A DNA stretch of 64,000 nt from Liolophura sinensis (lineage: Eukaryota > Mollusca > Polyplacophora > Chitonida > Chitonidae). The translations under genes and the position numbers were made by a program. Below are positions 24,136-35,400 of the stretch, one piece after another. How positions within the stretch are numbered: position 1 is the first letter of the stretch; each line of letters begins with the position of its first letter. The notes below the pieces were generated by a model. It was given only the letters and a program-made list of their open reading frames with translations, was not told the origin of the DNA and made no database searches. The DNA lies in NCBI RefSeq assembly GCF_032854445.1, contig NC_088301.1:11342281-11406280 (forward strand), in the 5' to 3' direction.

Positions 24136-24272
24136 CAGGAACCTGCCAATGGTCATGGGTCTCTCCCGGGATATGTCCAGTTTGCTTCCACCACAATGCT
24201 GCTGCCATGGTGTCAGTGAAATATTATGGAGTACAGCATAAAACACCAATCAAATAAATAAATAATTAAATC
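24136..24272 (+). mobile_element. SINE copy, 3' half
   Basis: Retains GGTCATGGGTCTCTCCC, CACCACAATGCTGCTGCCAT and CATAAAACACCAATCAAATA. Confidence 0.8.
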
Positions 24273-24414
24273 AGAATCAGGCAAAATGTGTCCTGTTAAA
24301 AGCTAAACTGGAGGTGAAATACAATACTCTGTTAACTTCAGCGAGGTCAGTTACCTCCCAGTCCAGTTTCCTTCATCCATGAGATTATAAACTGCCTTTG
24401 TTCAAGTAAAATAG

Positions 24415-24634
24415 GGGCCTACGTGACCATGGTGGTTAGCATGCCAGCGCAGTGCAATAAACCAGGAGCCTCTCACCGATGTGGTCGCTGTGAGTTCGTC
24501 CAGCTCATGCTGGCTTCCTCTACAGTCTTTTGTGGGAAGGTCTGCCAGCAACCTGGGGATGGTCATGAGCCCAGATTCCTCCCACCATAATGCAGGCTGC
24601 CATCATACAAGTGAAGCTTAAAACACCAACAAAA
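24415..24634 (+). mobile_element. SINE copy with shortened tail
   Basis: Head GTGACCATGGTGGTTAGCAT and B-box region GCTGTGAGTTCGTCCAGC are present; the core ends CATACAAGTGAAGCTTAAAA, with an internal deletion near the 3' end. Confidence 0.85.
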
Positions 24635-24918
24635 GTATTTTTTTTTTCACTATGAGGTGGAAAATATCCAGCACACACATCTCCAAGTTACAAAAAGAGG
24701 GTGTTACAGTAGCATTTGATAAAGTGTGAGTAGAGAACGGAATCCTAGCTGCCATGGATTAACAACCAAACATTGGATACAAAATATTTCATTTATTTTG
24801 TCAAAAGTTTGCAGCAAATGATAAAAACATGATTAAACATTTGTTTATTATAGCTGAAAGTCAATCCATTCCACATGAAAGAATTTAAAAAGGCAATTAT
24901 TTTTTCACATTGTAGTCT

Positions 24919-25015
24919 AATTGGTGGGATTGGCCAGTTTCAGGGCTTCACAAAAAGTATAACTTTGTTAGTCAACACAGAGTATTGTCTTGAAAATATG
25001 AAAAAGTTGAAGAAT
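24919..25015 (+). repeat. Dispersed repeat shared with 15991-16105
   Basis: Second copy of the element described at 15991; it keeps the identical 20-base block TTTCAGGGCTTCACAAAAAG. It lies in the intergenic region between the alpha-2/delta and PPT1 3' ends. Confidence 0.5.
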
Positions 25016-25649
25016 CACAGTACATTAAATGACCAAACAATGATGTTCTAAACACGATCATGCAAATACTGTGGTAGTACTGTTCTTACTGGATAGAATG
25101 GCACATTTTATACCAACATTTTATACAAAATTTTAAGGAATTCTGCTAAATCGTAGTCTAGCATCTTTGATTCTGCAAACCAATAAATTAGCACAAGCTT
25201 CTAGTCCCAAGTCACAAAAAGCAAAAGAATGCTTAGACTGACCCTGGACAGAAATCAGAAGGGGCAGGGCGCATGTCAACATCTCAAAAAAAAGGTGCAG
25301 GGTGGTAATGTCCACTGTCTATCTGTCAATAACGTGTCTGACAGAAAGGGGCAGGGTGCAACAAGCTTCTAAAAAAGCCTAACTTGGTATCTGCTGTACA
25401 TGTATCACGGCCTGCATATCTGCACTGGCGTTCTGCTTGGATGACAAAAGTGGTAAGTAGGCCCTTTCTGTTAGTGCATGTATAAATATCACAAAATCCA
25501 TTTTCATATGCTAGTACATCATCCACTCCTTCATAACTTGTAAACCTACACAAAAATAATTCCATTCCAGGAACAGTTTGATTTATGACAACATATTACC
25601 CTCTATTACATAAAACAAAAGTAGAGCATCGGTACAAAAACAGGAATGT

Positions 25650-25650
25650 C

Positions 25651-25682
<32 letters not shown>
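25650..25682. repeat. TA dinucleotide microsatellite followed by CA repeats
   Basis: A run of alternating T and A of about 24 bp leads into ACACACACA. Simple-sequence repeat in the intergenic region. Confidence 0.95.
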
Positions 25683-25683
<1 letters not shown>

Positions 25684-25936
25684 GTGTTAGCTATAGGACA
25701 CTTAGTATCCAGGTGGTCAGGACAATATCAAGGTCAAAACAATTCACGGTACTACATACCATTATTTACATGTGGCAGGCATTATTTTCTTTCTGAAACC
25801 TACTTGTACCATAGGCATACAGGGCACCTTACTTCCACAGTTAAGATAAACACTATTATTGTAATAACTCCTGGGCAAATGAAGTCGCATTTAAGTTTTT
25901 CAATAATAATCCTTTGAAGAATTCAATTTGCATCAT

Positions 25937-25942
25937 TTTATT
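25937..25942 (-). terminator. Candidate polyadenylation signal for PPT1
   Basis: TTTATT on the plus strand reads AATAAA on the PPT1 strand, about 460 bp after the PPT1 stop. Another occurs at 24792-24797. The choice between them cannot be made from sequence. Confidence 0.4.
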
Positions 25943-26402
25943 TCATGATTAAAATACTTCACATTTCATGTTAATAATCAACTTTTTTTTGTGACTGAAA
26001 GATCTGAAAAAGAAAATAACGAAGAAAAATAACAATATACTATTATATTCATGTTCACAAAATATACATAATGCACTTCAACCTACATGTACAAATGATA
26101 ACAAACAGACACTTAAGACATCTCAAAACACAAACTGAAGCAAAATGAAATTTAAACTTGTACAACTAGGACATGAGTATTTGGGGAATAAAAATGGCTG
26201 GTACTAGTGTTTGACATCCCTTCTTGTCCTTTTAGTAATTTGTGTTTATGGTCAATTCCATTTTCTTGGGGACCAACAGCTGCTGATAACCTCACATACA
26301 AGGCACCGGAGACCAACAACCCACCCATAATGCAGTTACACGTGTAGTGCCAAAAAAAGGAATAATGTGGGGGAACCTGGAAAGCGCATCACCTTGTAGC
26401 CA

Positions 26403-29400
26403 TCACATGAGAAATTTCTGGATAATGTTCTGTATAAACCAGGTCTCCTCAAACCGCAGATGATCTGAGTCTGAGCCGAGGAAGTGAAGACGGTCAGTGT
26501 TGTTCAATTCCTTCAGACCAAGCCAGTCCTGCAATAAACAATTGTATCTCTCACAGCCATCACCATTATGCTCGCTTACACACGTCGCTTTGAACATTTC
26601 TCAAAAACCGATGCAGTGCTTATTGAAAAGAATTTCTCTTTGCACCACTGTTTAAAAGGTGCCTCTACTTTGTATATTATTCATTCAATAGCAACCAACA
26701 TAACTTTAGTCGTAAGTGCCTTTGTGGAATCAATATTTGGCCCACTAGTATTTCTAGTATATAACACACAGTCTTTGTCCGTAAGGTAATATGTATTTAT
26801 TCTATTTGACTGGTGTTTCATGCCATTCTCAAAAATATTCCATAGGGTTAAAAGTTCATCCTTTATACTGCCATAGTGTATTTAAGCAAAATTTGTTCTG
26901 CACTGTTCTGCATTTTCTGAGTGGTATCACCTGTTTCAAAAGGATCCAATGAGGCTTTTATTGCTTTTATCAGATTTACAGCAACTTGGTTTGTAGAACA
27001 TGAACAAATGACCTCCACCAATATCTTTATATGTCCGAGTAAGGTACTAAATTCCTCTCTTGTTCTCTGTACCAGGCAAATGCTCCAAGTGGTAGGCCAT
27101 CATAGTGTGGTAAGATTACCAGAGATCCAACAAATAAACAAAGTGTAAGGTGATGAGGAACTGAACCCTGATTACACCCGACTCACCTGTTGATACAGTG
27201 GAGTCTCCCACAGAGTGTACAATTCCTTAGCTTGACCTGGCTTGTAAAATCCAAACCACTGAAACAGACATTCAAATAATCTCACTTGTTTGGTTTGGTC
27301 AAATTCAAGTTGATCTCCAAGTTGAACTACCCTAAATGACCATAAATTTTGTCAGTGACTAACTATTTTTCCTGATTCTGAGAGTTCTACTGATTTTAGA
27401 AAGGTTTGATTTTGAGGCTTGCTTGGAACATGGGAGGATATTCTACTGGAAAATAATGATATTTTGGAACATTTATTTGCCTCTAAAAATGCACTTTTGT
27501 GGGCGAAATTTTAGGTCATTTAGGGTTTTCCTTCACTGCACACTTAAGTCTTTTACATTTCTGAGATGAATCAATAAGAATCTGTGCCTGCTTACACAAA
27601 GGTTGAATAGCACAATGGGCACATAGCAGGGTGGGGGGGACATACATATATTTTTTAATCCAGTGAGGTGGTACACATGTTAACCAGAACCTCGAGTCAT
27701 TGTTACATCTAAGATTTATTGACATGCAATGTCTACAATGTTACAAGGTATCAATTTCTCCTGAGACGTGGTTTAATGTGACATCATTACTGTGAGTTGG
27801 GAAAAGAATGTTTGACATCAATAAAATGGTGTCTATTCCTGCTGCCAGGCCTTTGATGTTTCCCTACTGCCATGTCAACTAGCACTGTACACAATTTATG
27901 TGCTTGTAATGCTACTACAGTACTACTACTTGAATACTACATAATAAATAAATAAATCAATGTTTACTTGCCATTAAGGCCACACATAACAAGATAAACA
28001 TTTTCAGAAATTAATCATAATCATGGGGCCTCCCTGGCAGAGAGGGTTAGTGCGTCAGCATGGTGCAATGACCTAGGAGCCTTTCAGCAATGCAGTCACT
28101 GCAAATTCAAGTCCAGCTCAGGTTAGCTTCATCTCCCGACGTGCACAGGAAGGTGTGCCATCAACCTGCGGATGGTTGTGAGTTTCCCCTGGGCTGTGCC
28201 CAGCTTTCTCTCATCATTATGCTGGCTGCCGCTGTATAAGCAAAATATTCTTGAGTATGGCATAAAAAACTAATAAAATAAATAAATAATCATTATCAAG
28301 CATAACAGAGGGTTTGGATGTAAAATTACACCAGTCATTAGAAACATCAATAACTTGTCAGCTACACTCCAAGGTTATGTAACCAAATAAAGGTCTCTCT
28401 AAGCAGCAGACAATCCAAATCGCTAAAATGTGGTTGAATGGACAGCTTGAGGAACAGGTTCCACATCTAACCAGTTATGATGGCTCTCATGAGAAAACTC
28501 GGCAACTCTGGAGATACCACGCAGAGACACAGTAGCCAAGGTAGTTGGCTAACACAGAATCAAATGGGCAAACAACAATTTGAGGAATAGGTTCCACATC
28601 TAACCAGTTATGATGCTCCTCATAAGAAAACTTCGCAACTCTGGAGATACCACGCAGAGACGCAGTAGCCAACGAATCAGATGGGCACCAAATCTAATCA
28701 CTTAAGGTCCTCATAAATTTGATTAAATTCAACCCGTAATTTGGGAGATTTCTTGCGTACAAGCTGAGATGACAGACAAAGCATACTGCACAGTCTCCAC
28801 GAAACAAAGGTTTGGGGGAAAAAATAAGAGGGACATTAATATTCTATGTTATTGAAGCATTAATCTAATAAATCAGGGCCATATCTAAGAGCCATTACAG
28901 TTCTGGAAAACATTTAGGCTGCCAAACTGTTGGTGGTCCAAACTAAACAAGCTGTATTAAAACTAAAAAGTAAGTTAAACAATCATATGATGGTTAACCA
29001 ATAAAACGTTAAGTTTTCATACCAATTTCAAAAGCTCTTATCATAATTTTGAGTTGCATTTTTGAAATTTCTTCAAGCATAGTCACCATTAAAGTTTGGT
29101 ATCAGAACCGTTGATGCTTTTCTAGATATGGCCCTGTGTATTACAAAACTGGTTTGTACAAATCCTGAAACAGAGTATACATATGAGGGGAGAATGGTGT
29201 CAGGTTGAGATACCATTACAAACAGCTCCTTCCATGGTTGTGAACCACCTTGCCCCCTGGGTGTGATTTTCCTTCATACTGACCTCACTCTCTTTAGGGT
29301 CCACCATGGTGTCCTTGAGGAATTTCACCAGAACAAGGTTTGTAAGCTTCAGCAGGTTAGCCCTCTGTGTGGCATTCCTTACCTGGTGAATACCAACATA

Positions 29401-32400
29401 ATACAAGAAGATTACCCCACTCGGGGAGCTGGAATTTGACTACCGTAATTCGATGACCTTTCCACCAGCTGAGCAGCACTCATGATCAGAATGCTTGAGG
29501 GAAAGTTAACAAAATGGGGTCAGGAGCTGTAGGGGAATCTAATCAGAGAAGTTGAACAGTGCACCGCTGGTGGTTGATGGTTCTCTCCTATATAGCTGTA
29601 GACAATATAGAAAGTCGGCACATGTCAACTGGCTGGCCTGGATACATTGATACACTCTCGCCAGTAAAAGGGCGGCGTAGGCTTTGAGTGGTCAGTGTGA
29701 GTAAAAAAACAAGGTAAAAATGTAGGCCCTTCGCTCTGGTGATTTCCCAAGCCACATTGTCTATTGTGTAAACAACTGTGACTTTGATATTTTCTTCATT
29801 TTAATTCATGGATAAAAATAAAGGTGTTGTCAAGTCTGTACCCACTGGGCTACTTTCATCTTGCCAAGCAAGTCCACCGCGCTCCCACAGCAATGTTTGT
29901 CTAGCCATCGGACGAGGCAAGAAAACAATCTCCCACTCCACCATTGCAGCACCACTTAAGTTTCGATTAGTCAAAGTAAAAGTGGCAAATTTTATGGTCT
30001 GTCACACAGGGGTGGTTTGATGCCTGCTGGTTGAAAAGGTCAGCCAACTACGGTAGTACCAACCATTATCACAAAATCATTAGGAGAAAACAATTGTATT
30101 TTGTGTTTTACTGGCAAGCCGACAATATATAAAAAAATTGAAAATGGAATAAATATAAAACTGAAAATCCACCTTCTTATTTTATCTGACTACTATTCTT
30201 GAGGATTTCCTGTTACGAAAGGCTTTCAAACTGCTTAAATATGTCTTTAACAGTAAAATTTCAACTGGTGGCCTTAACCTGAAAGAAATTTAAATCTCGT
30301 CTATTTGGACTTAATATCAAAAATCTTAATTATTCTTCCCGTTGGCATGATGCAAAAAAGATATTACCTATCATACATAATTTTAAGCATTATCATAAAA
30401 AAACTAGTCCATTGCATAAAACTATTTCCTATTTATATGATCAGAAATGATATACTGCACAATACTGCATGATCACTGGCCCTGTGTTCAAAAGGAGTTT
30501 TTGAAATCAGATTTTCTGTTGATGAAACCCCATTTTTGTATGAAAATAAACATGCATTTTCTGTGTTACCTGTCTTAAGTATGCCACAGAACTAGAGAAT
30601 ATACGTATGTGCATAGCAGAATTTCCCCAGAGAAGGTCAAAATTTGCAAGATTTTATCAACATCTGGAAAGGTCAAAACCAAAGTAAGGTAAGCTATATT
30701 GGTGTCATGATTCTCACATTCTCCTGATTGAGGTCAGCCAGGAAGACACTCTTGGCCTTGTATTCTGCCTCATTGAGTGGGTCATGCCAGTATTCGGCTT
30801 GCACCAGGCTGAAATAAACGGACAATTGTTCTATAATACCAACACATGTACACCCACTGGTATTAACAATCCCATAAATCCTAACGATAATTAAAATTGG
30901 CCTTACTCAGCCGGTTATGGGCAAACATGTACATGGGCACAATGTTATGTAAGGTTAGATACATTTAACTGCCACCATGTATCACCGCCATATGGCTAAA
31001 TTATTGGTTAAATGGTATTAAACCATAATCATTTATTTACCACTGGTTTCCATGGTAGCTAGGCACATGTAATTTTATGCACGGTTTGTCAACTACTAAG
31101 TGCTTCTCTACAACAGAATGAACAAAAACATGTCACAAGTGCTTTGCGAAGTATTTACGTTAGAGATAACAGAAAATTTTGAAGGAATAATGAACGGGAG
31201 ACTCGAACATGAGCTACATAGACCATCCAAAGGTCAGTAGAAGGCCACGTTTTACCCAGTGACGTTGCAGTGCATGTGTTTTTCATGTACATGTATGTTT
31301 GATGAGCATACATACACCGCTAACTGTGACATAATAAAGGAAAGAACAAATCCGTTCACAGCTTTGGGCCGTCTTGATACAGACGAGAAGGAGTTTTATG
31401 AGTTCCCCATTATCTTCTGACTATTTTGGTGAAGTAGAGTTTCAAAGAAACATGTACAGATTCAAACGATGATTTCAGTGTCACTTGTCTGACATGCTTT
31501 GAGATGTTTACTGTAGCTCTAATTTTTTATTAAATAGCACAAAATTAATATACATGTATATGTTTTGTTTGTTTTTTAAGTCCCTTCAACAAAATCAACT
31601 GCATCATTTAACTGTGGATTTAACTAGAAAGAAAATTTACTTATTTATTTTATTTATTTGACTGGTCTTTTATGCTGTACTCAAGAATATTTCACTTGTA
31701 CGACAGCGGCTGGCATTATGGTAGGAGGAAACCGGGCAGAGGCCGGGGGAAACCCACAACCATCAGCAGGTTGCCGACAGTCCTTCCCACTTACGGATGA
31801 AAAAGAGAATTTAGAATCTGAGGGGATAATATCAAAAAGTACTCAGTGTCATGTGCAGGTAATAAAGCCCATACTGTGGACTGTGCATCTAGTATTATTT
31901 GATAGGGCATGTATGCGCATGTCTGAGAACTGTTTGAAAATTCGCTCCTGATCTGTGCCTGAAATATAGTTCATCCTAATATGCAAGACAATATCTAGTC
32001 TTAAATAAAATACTCACTTTTCCTGCACATAACTGAAAAAGAGGAAAACAACACATACGATATTACTTGCTCCCACAACACTAAGCCATTTAGTTTAGTT
32101 CAGCTGAAGTGTATCAACTGTAGTATTACCAATCTGCTGTTTTAAATTTAAAAACCTAAAAAAAGTGTAATTTTAGAGGCAAATAAATGTCATAAAATAA
32201 ACGTTTGGTACTGAAACTTGCAATTTTGCATTAGGATATCATCCTTTCTTCCAAACAAACCATCAATCACCTCTGGTGGACCAACTCTCAGATCAGGCAA
32301 AATGTGAAACAAAATTTTAGGGCATTCACTGTAATTACCTCTCAGCTCATCCTAGAGAAATTGATCTGACAGGCCACCAATGCTCTTCCTACTCACCTGT

Positions 32401-35400
32401 TGTATGCACCTAGATTGAGAAGTTTTCTCACCCAGTTACATAAGGTACTATTGTCTCCTGGGCACCTGGGGAAGCCATACACTCCTGAGAATAGAAGCAA
32501 AGTGTCTGAGATGGGCAGCAAGACAATCAACATGTAGCAGTGGAGCAATATATTGCATACTTGCGTACACAAACAAAGACGCATGTACAGTTTTAAACTT
32601 TTTTTTCCCCACAGAGTCACAAAGCATTACCATTACAGACACTTTGTCATGTACATCAGCTTTCTGACAGACATACACAGACTTATTGGCGGACCATTAT
32701 TCTTCAAGTTTATGTCATCTCCTTTTTGCAAGTGACATGATGGCAAGCAAATCAAGAGCATCCCTTTCATTGTAAAGACAATTAGGTGGACTAAGGGTAG
32801 ATAATCCAGAGAAGTTACGGGAAGCATACCAACCACAATGACAAACCTGACACAATCCAATCTTCTAAATCTACCTTCACTGATCAGAGATCTCTGTCAA
32901 TCTAGTCACGTGATTTAAGTGATAGGAAGTCAAAAGACACACAAATGTGTAAAGAAAAGACAAATTATGATCAAGCGCACAATGAACAAGATAGTCATAA
33001 ACAACCTGTAATATAACAAAGAGTGAAAAATCACATTTTTAACCCTCACAAAAACTAGTCCAGTAGTACCTGTCTGACTCATACACACCTTGATGCTGAC
33101 CACCAACTGATATCAGGTTCTTCATCGGGGGGTTGGGGCACACCTGGGCTATCGCTCGACTGAAGGTGACAACATAAGGTGTATATTACTCACTGTAAAG
33201 CATTTTTACGTTGCCCATATAAAAGTAGCTTGAAGACTCAATCAGGAAAACCTTTATTGTTTATTTGTTTTTATATTAGCAAATATCAGAACAATGCGAG
33301 TTGAATTTTGAGGCATCTGTTTACAACTCCATCTACCCTCATTCTTCAACCATTTCAACCACCTCTGTAATCAACATTTTGAAATATTCCGAGAGTACTA
33401 TGGGCTATAGAGAAATAACTTGCAGTTTAAAGAAGCTTGCATCCTTTTCAAAATTTCACTGAAAAAAATGCATTAGTGGTTGAAAAAGTTAAAGATTTAC
33501 CATTAACACATTGGCTACACAAAACTCTTACAACTGTTTGCTTCACCAATATAATGACTGTGAAACAAATCTATGCAGAACTCATAGACAGAAATGGCCA
33601 CTTTTCATGTATTGATGACAGTTGGTCAAACTCGTCACTATTTTTGATACTCACAGAAACTGGCCTCCTTGTGAAAATCCAATGGCATTGTAGCCCCCTT
33701 TCAGCTTGTCGTCCTTTGCAAGTTGCTGACAAACATTGGCAATCTGTTTGTTAACGTTCATAAAGAATCCATTCCAAGTGTCCTGTTAAATCAAAAATCA
33801 GACAACAATCAAACACAATCTCAAATGTGTGAAGCTGCAATAATTGTTCTGTAATTCTGCCTGTTAATAAATATTTTCAAATTCTCTGTTTTTCCATTCA
33901 GTTTATCTTAATTAAAAAATTCAACCTTTTCCTCAGAGAGAGCTGGCGAGACATACCAACTACTTAAACTGGGAAGGCATCATTTTGGTTGGTATGCTTC
34001 CTGTAACTTCTCTGGATTATCTACCCTTAGTCCACCTAATTGTCTTTACAATGAAAGGGATGCACTTGATTTGCTTGCCATCATGTCACTCGCAAAAAGG
34101 AGATGACATAAACTTGAAGAATAATGGTCCGCCAATAAGTCTGTGTATGTCTGTCAGAAAGCTGATGTACATGAAAAAGTGTCTGTAACCTGGGACTAAT
34201 ATAACAGATACATTAGTCCCAGCTGTAACAGAGTAGATATGCACAAAAATGGACAATATTTATTATTGAACATTCCACTAAACACTAAACAAGAAACATG
34301 GCCGTAGCACTAGCTGCAGCTCCTCAAACAGGTACAAGTACTAGTACAGTGCCTTCAAAACAGCAAATCAAAAGTACTCAGGCAGTGTTCAGAAATACTG
34401 CAGTTCACAGTTGTCTCCCTTTAGTCCACCCACTACTGTTGAGAGATGCTGCATCGAGATACAACACATGCTATTTGGTCACCTCTTATCAGCGAGTCTC
34501 CATCAGTACCAAGGGAAATATTAAATGTATATGTAGAGGAAGCTGTATACAGGCATTTGTTTTTCAGTTCCTTTTTCGTTTTGTTGGCATGGAAACCTAA
34601 CTAATATGGAATTAGAATTCAATACATTTGCATCAAGTACAGTAATGACAGGCAGTTTAAAATATTACATCTCTGTTACAAATTATCATGTGAATATCTC
34701 TCTATGGCATATCTCTCTATGGTTACACTAATGTCATCTGCAGGTTACATCACGGCTGCTACAGCAAGTGAAGAAAGTGATGGGTTTTATTCCAGGCAGA
34801 TAATCAGTATTGACAAACAGGCACAAATATTCACCTCTTCAATGTTGTTCCCAATCTCCAGGGACTTCACATAAACACCGGACACATGCTGTTCTATCAG
34901 CTTCTTTATGCTGCCCATACTCAGTGGGTTACAACAACTGTCCCCTGGAAATAACAAATCTAACATGATTATCGTATTTTTGCCGTACACATTCAGTTAT
35001 TCATGAAAAATCTCAATAGTGACCTTACTACAAAATACTAACTATAAATGGAATGTTATTAAATCCATGCTGAACATCAGAAGATAATACTTTTTTTTTT
35101 GCCAATAATGTAGAAGAGAAGAAGACTTCTGCTGATCTTCAGTGCACAAAGAACATGCCACAAGAGCTAGCTAATGGATCACAAGTCATTTTCAAGAGAG
35201 AATTTTGGGTTCTTTGCTTTGGGTTTAATAGTAGCTGAGGGTCAACACATAATTTACATCAGATTCAAGACACCAAATTGTGCTGTAGGACTCTCTCAAA
35301 TATTACAAACATCTAAGGTGCCTCAATTAAATAACATATAAAAAAATAAAATCAAATATAAAAAAAAAAACAATGAAAACTAAACAAAATTTCAAATGTC

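Larger units (their letters stand above)
20025..26402. other. Tail-to-tail intergenic region between the alpha-2/delta and PPT1 3' ends
   Basis: Contains the two 3' UTRs, SINE copies, one dispersed repeat and a TA microsatellite, with no recognisable exon on either strand. Open frames at 21241-21696 (minus) and 25585-25917 (plus) lack domains, splice context and coding-like composition. Confidence 0.7.

Noticed and set aside
32633-34188. Two nearly identical open frames of about 70 residues on opposite strands
   Set aside because: Explained by the inverted 208-bp duplication inside PPT1 introns; two copies alone do not show selection on a protein.
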